Positions 8,821-17,494 of a DNA stretch of 64,000 nucleotides are shown piece by piece. The stretch comes from Kitasatospora cinereorecta (GTDB lineage: Bacteria > Actinomycetota > Actinomycetes > Streptomycetales > Streptomycetaceae). The notes below the pieces were generated by a model that was given only the letters and a program-made list of their open reading frames with translations, searched no databases and was not told the origin of the DNA. Position 1 is the first letter of the stretch, and each line of letters begins with the position of its first letter. Position numbers and translations under genes: made by a program. Where the stretch lies: the NCBI RefSeq assembly GCF_024172095.1, contig NZ_JAMZDX010000006.1, forward strand, positions 558,001 to 622,000, read 5' to 3'.

Positions 8821-10152
8821 CTAGCCGAAGAGCAGCCGCCAGGTGTGCGGACCCGGGTAGCCGTCGGCCTCGGCGCCCCGCCAGCCCTGGGCCAGCTGGA
8901 AGGCCTGGACGTTGCGCCGGTCCGACTCGCTCCAGTCGGGGCTCGGGCCCTCGGTGTAGTAGCGGCCGTAGCCCTTGGCGACCAGCGCCAGGCCGAGTCG
9001 GCGGACGTAGTCGTTCACCTGGCCGGGGCCGAACCGGTCCGCGCCCGGGAAGCCCGGGGCGGCCTGCGGCGCGGGCTGCGCCGGTGCGCCCTGGGTGGTC
9101 TGGGTGGTCGGAGCGGGCGGCACGGTGGCCGGCGGCGGGGGCGAGACGTCCGCGGGCGGGATGTCGCGGCCCTTGCTGTGGACCAGGAAGTCCCAGGTGT
9201 CCTTGCCGGGGTAGCCGTCGGCCTCCGCGTCCCGCCAGCCCTGGGCCAGCTGGAACGCCTGGGTGGCCTGACGGTCCGCCTCGCCCCAGTCCGGGCTCGG
9301 CCCCTCGTGGTAGAACCGGGCGCCGCCGCGCTGGACCAGCATCTCGCCGAGCCGGGTGACGTACGGGTTGACCTGGCCGGGACCGAACCGGTCCGCGCCG
9401 GGGAAGGCGTCCGCGTCCGGCGCGGGCATCGGCTGGGACAGGCCGCGGTAGCGGTACGGGAGGTAGGAGCCGGAGTTGCTCCAGTACGCGTACGGGTTGG
9501 TCCGCTTCATGGTGCCCGGGCGGGTCTGCTCCAGGGCGACGTAGCGGGTGTGCGCGTCGTCGGCCCAGCCGCCGAACAGGACCACGTGCGAGCCGGACTC
9601 AGGGTTGGCCGCGTTGTTGAAGATCAGCGCGTCGCCGGGCTGCAGGTCGTCCTTGCCGATCCGGTCGGCGAAGTTCGGCAGGGTCCAGGTGGTCTGGCTG
9701 GTGCCCAGGCCCCACGCCATCGAGACGAAGCCGGAGCAGTCCTGGCGGTAGCCGTCCGACCAGAAGCGGCTCATCGAGTACGGGACCTGCTGGTCGACCC
9801 AGGTCTGCGCGCGCTGCATGATCTCGGACCGGGTGGTGGCGGGCCGGACGGCGCGCGGCTGGGGGGCGGCCGCGGTGTCGTCGCCGTACAGGCCGCTGAC
9901 GCCGCCCTGCGGGGCCTCGGGTATCCCGGCGCCCCCGGTGGGCTGCGGCGCGGGGGCGGCTATCGCGGCGGTGCCGCCGCCGAGCACGCTGCCGACGGCG
10001 GCGACCAGGAGGGCGGCCCGGCGGGCGCCCCGGGCCGCCCGATGGCCGCCGTCCTCGATCCGGGCGGCGTGCAGCCGCGCCCGGCGGCGCGCCCCGCAGC
10101 CGCCGCAGGCGCAGTCCGCGCCCGGCTCCACGTCCGTGAACTCCATCAGCAC
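8821..10152 (-). CDS. Secreted NlpC/P60-like cell-wall hydrolase with two C-terminal peptidoglycan-binding modules
   Basis: A 443-residue protein starting at GTG 10152, with AGGACC at suitable spacing. A Cys/Arg-rich head (1-35) precedes a hydrophobic export segment (about 45-65). Residues about 108-235 resemble an NlpC/P60-type amidase with nucleophile Cys139 in DCSGFVSM and a His in GSHVVLFGG. Two near-identical modules follow (about 248-325 and 369-443), each with FPGADRFGPGQVN, EGPSPDW and AFQLAQGW, separated by a Pro/Thr-rich linker. They are probably wall-binding. A role in wall remodelling outside the membrane is inferred. The Cys-rich N-terminus before the export signal is unusual. 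Confidence 0.85.
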   Translation of the reverse strand: MLMEFTDVEPGADCACGGCGARRRARLHAARIEDGGHRAARGARRAALLVAAVGSVLGGGTAAIAAPAPQPTGGAGIPEAPQGGVSGLYGDDTAAAPQPRAVRPATTRSEIMQRAQTWVDQQVPYSMSRFWSDGYRQDCSGFVSMAWGLGTSQTTWTLPNFADRIGKDDLQPGDALIFNNAANPESGSHVVLFGGWADDAHTRYVALEQTRPGTMKRTNPYAYWSNSGSYLPYRYRGLSQPMPAPDADAFPGADRFGPGQVNPYVTRLGEMLVQRGGARFYHEGPSPDWGEADRQATQAFQLAQGWRDAEADGYPGKDTWDFLVHSKGRDIPPADVSPPPPATVPPAPTTQTTQGAPAQPAPQAAPGFPGADRFGPGQVNDYVRRLGLALVAKGYGRYYTEGPSPDWSESDRRNVQAFQLAQGWRGAEADGYPGPHTWRLLFG

Positions 10153-10285
10153 GGTGGTCCTGCCTTTCCATCAGGGAATGGCAACACGTTCTCCGCTCCC
10201 GCCCGGTGCTACCACCCGATGGGCAGGAGAACGGGGCAGTTCGGGTGAAAACGGATCATTTGGCTCTGTTTCGGCTGATGGTGGA

Positions 10286-11167
10286 TCAGCGGCCGTTCGG
10301 CGGGGCGTCGTCCTCCGTCCAGGTGAGTGCGGTGGCGTGGGGGAGTTCGACGACCCGGGTGACGCGGTAGTCGACGGCGGGGGCGGCGGGATCGGCCCAG
10401 TCGACCCGGGCGCGGCCGGTGAGCAGCAGGGCGCCGCCGGTCTCCCAGTCGGGCAGCAGCAGGCCGGCCGAGGGGCGCAGCTCCAGATTTCCGAGCGTCA
10501 TGTACATCGCGTTGCCCGGGTACTCGGTCCAGCGCAGCCGGTCGGGTCCGAGCACGGTGACGAAGCCGGGGGCGCCGCCGCGGTGGGAGGCGTCGACGTC
10601 GCCCGCGGGGTCGGCGGAGGCGAGGAAGAAGGTGTCCGCGGTGGCCAGGGCGAGCTGCTGGCGCAGGGTGAGCCGGGAGCCGGTGGCGGCCGCGGCGGCC
10701 CTGGGTGCGACGGGGTGCGGGGTGCGGCGGTGGATGTGGCGCGGGCAGTTGGAGAAGACCTGCTCGGCGTCGATCAGCAGGCCGCCGCGGCCGTCCGGCT
10801 CGGAGCGGCCGTTCAGCCGCATCCGGCGGCGGCCGGCCGGGTCCAGGGCGATGGTGCCGACCCGGGCGGGCTCGGCGAGCGCCTCGGCCAGCGGGTCGCC
10901 GGGCACCGGGCGGGCGGCGACCGCGAGGCCGGTGTCGCCGACGGCCCGCAGGAAGCCGGGCCGCCCGCCGAGCAGGGTGGCCCACAGGTCGCCGTGCCGG
11001 TCGGCGGCGCCCACCACCAGGGTGTGGCGCTCGGTCAGGAAGCGGGCCGCGACCGGCGGGATGACCGCGCCGATGGAGCGGCCGACGTGGTCCGCGCGCT
11101 CGCGCAGACCGGCCCGGGCCTGCACGGCGCGCTCGCCGGCGTGGAAGCCGGAGCGGGTGGTGGTCAT
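10286..11167 (-). CDS. Pyridoxamine 5'-phosphate oxidase-like (PNPOx-fold) flavoprotein
   Basis: A 293-residue protein of the split-barrel PNPOx-like group. It has the RHTLVVGAADRHGDLWATLL segment near the start, the CPRHIHRR motif in the middle, and a second barrel-like half with NAMYMTLGNLEL and WETGGALLLTGRA. Members usually bind FMN, F420 or heme; the substrate is unknown. The ATG at 11167 is preceded by a short gap to the VOC gene upstream (stop at 11182), so the two are probably co-transcribed, suggesting a shared detoxification or redox role by position only. Confidence 0.8.
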   Translation of the reverse strand: MTTTRSGFHAGERAVQARAGLRERADHVGRSIGAVIPPVAARFLTERHTLVVGAADRHGDLWATLLGGRPGFLRAVGDTGLAVAARPVPGDPLAEALAEPARVGTIALDPAGRRRMRLNGRSEPDGRGGLLIDAEQVFSNCPRHIHRRTPHPVAPRAAAAATGSRLTLRQQLALATADTFFLASADPAGDVDASHRGGAPGFVTVLGPDRLRWTEYPGNAMYMTLGNLELRPSAGLLLPDWETGGALLLTGRARVDWADPAAPAVDYRVTRVVELPHATALTWTEDDAPPNGR

Positions 11168-11181
11168 GGCGTGCCGCCCGC

Positions 11182-11634
11182 CTAGAAGAAGCCGCAGGTC
11201 GGGGCGGCGGGGGTGGGGGCCTCGGCGTCGGCCGGCACGCCGGACGGGGTGAAGATCTCCAGGCGGATGCCGTCCGGGTCGAAGAAGAAGATCCCGCCGG
11301 AGGTGGCGCCCTCGGCGTGCGGGACGACGCCCTCGTGGGCGAACTCGGCGCCGATCTCCTTGAGCACCTCCTCGGCGGCCCGGACCTCGTCCAGGGACTC
11401 GGCCCGGAAGGACAGGTGGTGCAGCCCCGGCCGGGCGGTGTCGTGGTCGCCGTCCGACTGCTGCCAGAGGGTGAGTACGGGGGCGCCGTGGCGGCCGAGG
11501 AAGGCGAACGGGCGCTTCGGGTCCTGGTTCTCGGCGACCAGGTCGAGGCCGAGCACCCGGCGGTAGAAGGCGGTGGAGCGGGCCAGGTCGGTGACGTTCA
11601 GGCCGACGTGTCCGGTCTGCAGCGTGCTGGGCAT
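11182..11634 (-). CDS. VOC family (glyoxalase/dioxygenase superfamily) protein
   Basis: A 150-residue single-domain vicinal-oxygen-chelate protein with two beta-alpha-beta-beta-beta halves. Likely metal ligands are the His in TGHVGLNV near the start, His in GLHHLSF mid-chain and Glu in IRLEIF near the end. Family members include glyoxalases, extradiol dioxygenases and antibiotic-binding proteins; the substrate cannot be named. The C-terminal tail ends TCGFF. A 30-bp interrupted palindrome lies just upstream of its start and probably controls it together with the PNPOx-like gene downstream. Confidence 0.88.
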   Translation of the reverse strand: MPSTLQTGHVGLNVTDLARSTAFYRRVLGLDLVAENQDPKRPFAFLGRHGAPVLTLWQQSDGDHDTARPGLHHLSFRAESLDEVRAAEEVLKEIGAEFAHEGVVPHAEGATSGGIFFFDPDGIRLEIFTPSGVPADAEAPTPAAPTCGFF

Positions 11635-11655
11635 GCGGGCGACTCCCCTCGATGG

Positions 11656-11685
11656 CTAACCAGTACTGATGACAGTAGAGGTTAG
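11656..11685. promoter_or_regulatory. Candidate operator palindrome upstream of the VOC gene
   Basis: Arms CTAACCAGTACTG (11656-11668) and CAGTAGAGGTTAG (11673-11685) match at 11 of 13 positions around a 4-base spacer. It is 22 bases before the VOC start and AT-richer than its surroundings, consistent with an operator overlapping the promoter. The binding regulator is not known; the XRE-type gene on its other side is a candidate. Confidence 0.6.
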
Positions 11686-11733
11686 TCAGCGAGGGTGCAA
11701 CCGGTATGGAGTTGTGAAGCGGTTAGACGCCGG

Positions 11734-12762
11734 TCACTCCCACTGCCAGCGGATGCCGACCTGGCCGGGCCGCTGGTCGGTGGCCAGGACGTGGGCGCTG
11801 GCGGAGGCGCCGATCCACAGCTGCTGGCGGCTGCGGTCCACCTCCTCGGCCGGCGAGCGGTCGAAGCGCTCGCACTGCACCGGCACGGCCCCGGGGTCGA
11901 AGTGGACCTGCAGCACGTACTCGCGGACCGGCACGGCGAAGAAGCGCCCGTAGTCGATGGTCTCCCCGCTGTCCGGGATCTCCACCTCGTACTCGAAGAC
12001 GGTGGAGTCGCCGAGGCCGAGCGGGCGGTCGAGCAGCAGCTCGGCCACCAGCAGGCCGCTCTCCGGGCGCCGGCGCACCCGGCCGAGCCGGGCGTGCCGC
12101 ACGGAGGTGATCTCCGGGCAGACCGTGACGCCGTCGTCGGCCTTGTGCACCACCACGTGCCGGGTCACCTCGGCGACCGTGGCGCGCACCACCTGGCGCA
12201 TCCGCAGCAGGTGGCCGCGGCGGTTGGCGTCGACGAAGTACGAGTCGTGGATGGACAGCCGCTCCAGCTCGCCGGTGGGCGGGGCGTCCAGCTCGGCGAA
12301 GACCTCGGCGATCTCCTGCTCGCCGGGCCACACCTGCTCGACCCGCAGCCCGTCCGGGCTGCCCGGCGGCGTCACCCAGCGTCCACGCGGCCGGGGCGGG
12401 CCGAGCAGCGAGCTGAGCGTGTTGTGACGCAGGCCGAGCAGCTCTTCCAGCAGGTGGACGGCGCGCAGCGAGGTGGCGCGCTCGGGCTGGCTGCGGCCGC
12501 GGCGCCAGTAACTGAGCGTGGTGATGGACACCCTGACGCCCTGTTTCGCCAGGGCGGAACGGATCCGGTCCAGGCTGAGGCCACTGGCCTCGATCGCGGC
12601 GTTGAGCACGTCGGCGAAGCCGGCGGCCGGCGCCGGGGGCGCCGAGGCGGCCGCGGGACCGTGGTCCGGCGCGGCGGCGACCACCGGGGCGTCCTCGGGC
12701 CCTGAATCGCGCTGTCCGACCAGCCGAAGCCGGCCGGCATGCTGAGGTTGCTGAGAGCCCAT
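11734..12762 (-). CDS. XRE-type helix-turn-helix transcriptional regulator
   Basis: A 342-residue protein. After a Pro/Ala-rich N-terminal tail (1-45), residues about 48-110 form a Cro/CI-like helix-turn-helix (segment GVRVSITTLSYWRRGRSQP). The remaining 230 residues are a beta-rich domain of unknown function with many acidic residues and the repeated theme of VHKADDG / IPDSGETIDYGRFF. No ligand motif is recognised. The start was placed at ATG 12762. It lies upstream of, and in the same direction as, the VOC gene. Confidence 0.82.
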   Translation of the reverse strand: MGSQQPQHAGRLRLVGQRDSGPEDAPVVAAAPDHGPAAASAPPAPAAGFADVLNAAIEASGLSLDRIRSALAKQGVRVSITTLSYWRRGRSQPERATSLRAVHLLEELLGLRHNTLSSLLGPPRPRGRWVTPPGSPDGLRVEQVWPGEQEIAEVFAELDAPPTGELERLSIHDSYFVDANRRGHLLRMRQVVRATVAEVTRHVVVHKADDGVTVCPEITSVRHARLGRVRRRPESGLLVAELLLDRPLGLGDSTVFEYEVEIPDSGETIDYGRFFAVPVREYVLQVHFDPGAVPVQCERFDRSPAEEVDRSRQQLWIGASASAHVLATDQRPGQVGIRWQWE

Positions 12763-12956
12763 GCGACACCTTCCCCACCAGGCGAGCTCGGGGCGGGTTC
12801 GCCCCCGGCGCCACTTTGCGGCGGGAGGAGTGCCACCGAGCTGTGGGAACCCTAGTCAGGGACGAGAGGCTACGTCATCAAGCCGGACATATGACAGTGG
12901 TCACGACAAGGAAATCGCAGATCAGCCAAGGTTGAAACATTACCGAAACACAAGGA

Positions 12957-12986
12957 GCCGGTACGGGCCCCGAGGCCCGTACCGGC
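12957..12986 (-). terminator. Perfect 13-bp hairpin after the S53 protease gene
   Basis: Arms GCCGGTACGGGCC (12957-12969) and GGCCCGTACCGGC (12974-12986) with a 4-base loop, 17 bases beyond the protease stop codon on the minus strand. A strong GC-rich terminator without a U-tract. Confidence 0.85.
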
Positions 12987-13002
12987 GTCACATGAGGCAA
13001 CG

Positions 13003-15162
13003 TCAGGAGACGTTGAGCGCGGTGTCGTCGATCACAAAGCTGGTCTGCAGCGAGGAGTCCTCGGTGCCGGTGAACTTCAGGGTGACGCTCTGGCCGGCGA
13101 AGGCCGACAGGTCGAAGGACTTCTGGACGTAGCCGGTGGCCGCGTTCACGTTGGAGTAGGTCGCCAGCGTGGTGGAGCCGGCCTGGACGGTCAGCTTGTC
13201 GTACGCGGTCGAGCCGGTCTCGGCGGTGTCGATGTGCATCCAGAAGCTGAAGGTCGCCTTGCAGCCGGCCGGGATCGAGACGGTCTGCGAGACGCTGTCG
13301 CTGTGGGCGGAGCCGTAGCCGTCCATCCAGGCCTTCCAGGAGCCGCCGTGGGCGGCCTCGGAGGCGGAGTTGTCGACCACGCCCGAGGAGGTGGTCCACG
13401 GGGCGGCGGAGCCGGTCTCGAAGCCCGCGTTGCCGATCAGCTGCGCCGCGGTGCAGTTACCGGACGGCGGCGGGGTGGTGCCGCCGAGCAGGGCGGTGGT
13501 CAGCGCGTCGGCGACCGGGGTGCCCCAGCCGGTGACCTGGTCGTAGCCGGCCTTGGTGGGGAAGTCCTGGTTCCTGCCGGTGGTCACGTCGTGGAAGACC
13601 GAGCCGTAGGAGCTGGAGTTGGCCAGCGAGTAGAGCTTCGGGTTGGCCTCGCCGAGGACCGGCTGGGCGGCCGCCTTGGCCTTCTGGTTGAACAGCGCGG
13701 CGTAGCCGGACCACAGCGGCGCGGCCGCCGAGGTGCCGCCGTAGACCTGCCAGCCGGCGCTGGAGGTGCCCTGGGTGTAGATCGCGAAGCCGCTGGCCGG
13801 GTCGGCGTTGGAGGACACGTCCGGGACGGTGCGCATGGTGCCGCTCACCCCGGTGCCGGTCTGCCAGCTCGGCTTGGCGTACTGGGTGGAGACGCCGCCG
13901 CCGGCCGTGGACCAGGCCGACTCCGAGGAGTAGGCGTTGCCGCTCACCTTGAGGTTGGTGCCGCCGACGCCGGTGTTGTACGGGCTGGAGGCCGGGAAGT
14001 CGACCGCCGTGACCGAGGCGCCGCTGGTGGAGCGGGTGCAGTCCTTGGAGCCGTCGTCACCGGAGGCCGAGAAGATCGATATGCCCTGGGCGGCGGCCTG
14101 CTTGAAGGAGTTGTTCACCGCGGTCATCGAGGAGGCGGTGGTGTCCGGCTCGCAGGAGCCCCAGGAGATCGAGATGACCGAGACGCGGTTGTCGGCCACG
14201 ATCTTGGCGGCCATGTCGATCTCGCCCTGGTCGCTGTTCGGGGCCTCGTAGATCAGCTGGGTGGCCTTGGGGGCGACACCGCGGACGATCTCGGAGTCCA
14301 GCTCGACCTCGCCCTGGCCCTCGCCGGGCTTGGAGTCGTAGTTCGCGCCGTCCACCGAGACGGTGGAGATCGCCGGGCCGGACAGGCCGAACTGCGAGTC
14401 GTAGGTGGAGAGGTTGGTGGACTTGTAGCCGTCGAACTCCCACAGCGCCACCGTGGTGCCGGTGCCGTCGGCGCCGACCTTGTTCAGGTTGTAGGCACCG
14501 TCGTACTGGGCCGGGCCGAAGCCGCTCGGGGTCGCGTGCGGGGTGGACGCGCCGGGCTTGGCGATCCGGGTGGTGCGCACGGTGCGGTTGTTGAGGCCGT
14601 CGACGCCCTCGACCACGCCGGCCAGGGCCGCCGGGACGGTGGCGGCCGAGTCGTTGGCGAAGAAGGTGGCACCGGCCTGCTGCGGGTCGGTGTAGGTCGA
14701 CTCGTGGGTGCCGAAGGCCTTGGCGACCTGGTCGGCGGAGCCGGTGGCGTCGATCACCTGGCGGTTGGCGCTCACCGAGCCGACCTTGAGGCCCTGGGCG
14801 GTGAGGAAGGCGCGGACCTGGTCCACGTCGGCCTGGGTGGCGCCGAACTTGGCACCGAACTGCTCGGGCGTCAGGTAGTGGCCGTACTCGGCGGTGCCGG
14901 GGGTGGCCAGCGCGTGCAGGAAGCGGTCGAGCTCGGCGGTGTTGTGCAGCTTCAGGCTGACGGCCACCGAGATCTGCTGCTCGGCGGGGACGTCGCCCTT
15001 CTTGTTCGAGTGGGCGACCGCGGGGGTCACCGTCTGAGGCAGTGCCACCCGGGCGGTGGCGTTCGGGGTCGGCGCCGCCTGGGCGGTGCTGACGCCCAGC
15101 GAGACCACGGTCAGTGGCAGGACGGCGAGCGCCGAGGCAAGGGCGAGCGAGCGGGGTCGCAC
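13003..15162 (-). CDS. Secreted S53 (sedolisin/kumamolisin) protease with C-terminal beta-sandwich domain
   Basis: A 719-residue preproprotein. Start GTG 15162 has GGAGGAG just upstream; longer frames read through AT-rich leader DNA. A signal peptide ends near AQAAP (about 30). The pro-kumamolisin activation domain spans about 45-190. The catalytic domain (about 215-570) has the sedolisin residues Glu285 and Asp289 (in GEVELDSE), oxyanion Asp369 (SGDDGS) and nucleophile Ser478 (GGTSAAAP). A Ser/Pro linker leads to a C-terminal carbohydrate-binding-like jelly-roll domain (about 595-719). Sedolisins are acid-active serine-carboxyl peptidases; this one is likely exported by Sec, self-processes, and feeds on protein. 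Confidence 0.93.
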   Translation of the reverse strand: MRPRSLALASALAVLPLTVVSLGVSTAQAAPTPNATARVALPQTVTPAVAHSNKKGDVPAEQQISVAVSLKLHNTAELDRFLHALATPGTAEYGHYLTPEQFGAKFGATQADVDQVRAFLTAQGLKVGSVSANRQVIDATGSADQVAKAFGTHESTYTDPQQAGATFFANDSAATVPAALAGVVEGVDGLNNRTVRTTRIAKPGASTPHATPSGFGPAQYDGAYNLNKVGADGTGTTVALWEFDGYKSTNLSTYDSQFGLSGPAISTVSVDGANYDSKPGEGQGEVELDSEIVRGVAPKATQLIYEAPNSDQGEIDMAAKIVADNRVSVISISWGSCEPDTTASSMTAVNNSFKQAAAQGISIFSASGDDGSKDCTRSTSGASVTAVDFPASSPYNTGVGGTNLKVSGNAYSSESAWSTAGGGVSTQYAKPSWQTGTGVSGTMRTVPDVSSNADPASGFAIYTQGTSSAGWQVYGGTSAAAPLWSGYAALFNQKAKAAAQPVLGEANPKLYSLANSSSYGSVFHDVTTGRNQDFPTKAGYDQVTGWGTPVADALTTALLGGTTPPPSGNCTAAQLIGNAGFETGSAAPWTTSSGVVDNSASEAAHGGSWKAWMDGYGSAHSDSVSQTVSIPAGCKATFSFWMHIDTAETGSTAYDKLTVQAGSTTLATYSNVNAATGYVQKSFDLSAFAGQSVTLKFTGTEDSSLQTSFVIDDTALNVS

Positions 15163-15341
15163 GGGGGCTCCTCCGGAAAGTGTGGGGCGTTCCGGTTCGA
15201 AAACGCTTGCCAGAATCTCCCAGAAAACTCTCAGGAAAAGGCCCATGCCTGAGCAATTACTTATCAAAGAACAGTCAAGTGTGGAATTTGAATTGAATAC
15301 ACTGAATACCGGCCGGTTGGAACAGAGTTACACTCGACCGC

Positions 15342-15887
15342 ATGGCTGACCCCCGCGACCCGCGACCGCTGATTGGCGAACCGCTCGCCCTCGATCTGCT
15401 CAACACGCGCTGGCGCGGCACCCCCGTGAACGACCTGCTCACCGACCTCGACGGCTACCGGATCTGGCTCGCCTCGGCCGGCCTCGCCGAGCGCTGCCCC
15501 GCCGACGAGGCCTCCCTGCGGGCCGTCCGCACGGCCCGCGAGGCGCTCGGCGCCCTGGTCGCGGACGGTGCGCAGGAGCGCCCGGCCGCGTACGCCGCAC
15601 TGAACGGAGTGCTGGCCCACGGGCGCCTGCTCCACCGGCTCGCCGCGGCCGGACCCGAGCGTGACGTCGAGGTCGACGAACCGGAATGGCTGGCCGCCTG
15701 GCTCGCCGCCGACGACTATCTGAACCTGCTCGACCAGGGCGCCCACCGCATCAAGGCGTGCGCCCACCCGACCTGCATCCTGCATTTCTTCGACACGTCG
15801 CAGAACGGGCGCCGGCGGTGGTGCTCGATGGCCGTCTGCGGAAATCGCGCGAAGGCGGCACGGCACTACGAGAAGGTGGGCCGGTAG
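15342..15887 (+). CDS. ABATE/CGNR zinc-finger putative transcriptional regulator
   Basis: A 181-residue protein with an N-terminal ABATE domain (about 8-130) and a C-terminal CGNR zinc finger. Zinc ligands are Cys140 and Cys145 (CAHPTC) and Cys161 and Cys166, the last followed by GNR. The family is thought to bind DNA as stress- or substrate-responsive regulators. The ATG at 15342 follows an AT-rich spacer shared with the divergent protease gene. It converges with the FAD monooxygenase, which it might control, although no evidence beyond proximity supports that. Confidence 0.88.
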   Translation: MADPRDPRPLIGEPLALDLLNTRWRGTPVNDLLTDLDGYRIWLASAGLAERCPADEASLRAVRTAREALGALVADGAQERPAAYAALNGVLAHGRLLHRLAAAGPERDVEVDEPEWLAAWLAADDYLNLLDQGAHRIKACAHPTCILHFFDTSQNGRRRWCSMAVCGNRAKAARHYEKVGR

Positions 15888-15921
15888 CGCCGCGCCGCCC
15901 GCCGCGGCCTCGGTCCCGGCC

Positions 15922-17403
15922 TCAGTCCGCGGGCCGGCCGAGCCAGTACGCCAGCGCGGTGCGCAGCTCGCCGCGGGTCGGGTCGACGCCGGCCCAGGCC
16001 GCGTAGCCGTCCGGGCGGACCAGCAGCACGGTGTCGCGCAGCTTGCCGTGCGGGTCGGCCGGCGCCGCCGTCACCACCCGCTCCGACCAGGCGTCCGCCA
16101 CCGACAGCTCGTCGTTGCTGATCAGCACCGCCCGGCCGCCGCGCAGCGCCTCGTACAGCCGGGACGGCCCGCCCGGCCGGTCGACGGCCAGCCGCAGGTC
16201 CGGCAGCCGCCGTCCGACCAGCGGGTGGGAGCCCTTCGGCGCCGGGTAGGAGATGCCGATGCCGGAGATCTGCTTGGCGCCCAGCTCGGCCACCGGGCCG
16301 AGGTGGTCGGCGACCGCGGTGAGCGCCGAGCGCAGCGCCCGGCTGGGCCCGTTCTGCGCCAGGGCGATCCGCACCAGCGCGCCGGAGCTGCGCAGCACCG
16401 CCCGGCCCACCGGGTGACGCTCCGTCTGGTAGGTGTCCAACAGGGCGTCAGGGGCCCAGCCCTGCAGGGTGGCGGCCAGCTTCCAGCCCAGGTTGGCGGC
16501 GTCCTGAAGGCCGGTGTTCATGCCCTGGCCGCCGGCCGGGGAGTGGCAGTGGGCGGCGTCGCCGGCCAGGAACACCCGGCCCGAGCGGTACGTCGGCGCC
16601 TGCCGCTCGTCGCTGTGGAAGCGCGAGGTCCAGCGGGCCTCGGTGAAGCCGTGGTCCACGCCGAACACGGCCCGGGCCAGCTCGGCGATCTCGGAGAGTT
16701 CCACCGGGTCGCCGTCCGGGCGCTGCCGGGCGCGGTCCCAGGCGATCACCCGGTACCAGCCGTCGCCGAACGGTGCCAGGAAGGCGAAGCCGGCCTCGCT
16801 CGCGCCGACCGTCAGCACCTCGTCCGGCTCCCGGCGCAGTCGGACGTCCGCCAGCATCACCGAGTTGACCACCGACTCGCCCGGGAACGGGATGCCCAGC
16901 AGGTCGCGGACGGTGCTGTGCACGCCGTCGGTGCCGACCGCGTACCGGGCGCGGTGGGTGGTGGTCGCCCCGCCCTCCCGGACGGTCAGCGACACCCCCT
17001 CGGAGTCCTGCCGCAGCCCGACCGCCTCGGCGCCCCGCACCAGCGTCGCCCCGGCCTTCGACGCCCGCTCCTGGAGCAGCCGTTCGGTGTGGGACTGAGG
17101 GGTGATCAGGACGAACGGGAAGCGGGTCGGCAGGTCGCCCAGTTCCACCCGCAGCCGGCCGAACAGCCGCAGCGAGCGCAGCGGCTGCCCGGTGGCGATC
17201 AGTTCGTCCGCCAGTCCGCGCGCGTCCAGCTGCTCCAGGGTGCGGGCGTGCACGGCGAACGCCCGGGTCAGGTTGGACTCGGCGGCGCGCTTCTCCAGCA
17301 CCGTCACCCGCAGCCCGGCCGCCGCCAGGTCACCGGCGAGCAGCAGACCGGTCGGGCCGGCCCCGACGACCAGCACGTCGGCGGTGGGCTGATTCTCGGA
17401 CAT
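15922..17403 (-). CDS. FAD-dependent aromatic monooxygenase (PheA/TfdB, rifampicin-monooxygenase-like)
   Basis: A 493-residue class A flavoprotein hydroxylase. The Rossmann motif VVGAGPTGLLLAG (about 11-23) binds FAD, and the conserved GDAAHCHSPAGGQGMNTGLQ segment is at about 280-300. A C-terminal thioredoxin-like lobe (about 400-493) ends with LLVRPDGYAAW. It uses NADPH and O2 to hydroxylate an aromatic ring; related enzymes act on phenols, polyketides or rifamycins, so it could be catabolic or antibiotic-modifying. The ATG at 17403 starts directly before the strand of the FAD fold. Confidence 0.9.
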   Translation of the reverse strand: MSENQPTADVLVVGAGPTGLLLAGDLAAAGLRVTVLEKRAAESNLTRAFAVHARTLEQLDARGLADELIATGQPLRSLRLFGRLRVELGDLPTRFPFVLITPQSHTERLLQERASKAGATLVRGAEAVGLRQDSEGVSLTVREGGATTTHRARYAVGTDGVHSTVRDLLGIPFPGESVVNSVMLADVRLRREPDEVLTVGASEAGFAFLAPFGDGWYRVIAWDRARQRPDGDPVELSEIAELARAVFGVDHGFTEARWTSRFHSDERQAPTYRSGRVFLAGDAAHCHSPAGGQGMNTGLQDAANLGWKLAATLQGWAPDALLDTYQTERHPVGRAVLRSSGALVRIALAQNGPSRALRSALTAVADHLGPVAELGAKQISGIGISYPAPKGSHPLVGRRLPDLRLAVDRPGGPSRLYEALRGGRAVLISNDELSVADAWSERVVTAAPADPHGKLRDTVLLVRPDGYAAWAGVDPTRGELRTALAYWLGRPAD

Positions 17404-17494
17404 CGTCGTCTCCCGTGGCTCGGCGTGCGGGTTCTCAGCGCGATCTCAGACTGCCATCATCGCGGCCCCATCAGCGGCTGTGAACCTTCTTCCC

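Noticed and set aside
10153..10285. A c-di-AMP (ydaO-type) riboswitch upstream of the cell-wall hydrolase
   Set aside because: Such switches often precede wall hydrolase genes in actinomycetes, but none of the conserved sequence blocks could be found in this 133-bp leader.
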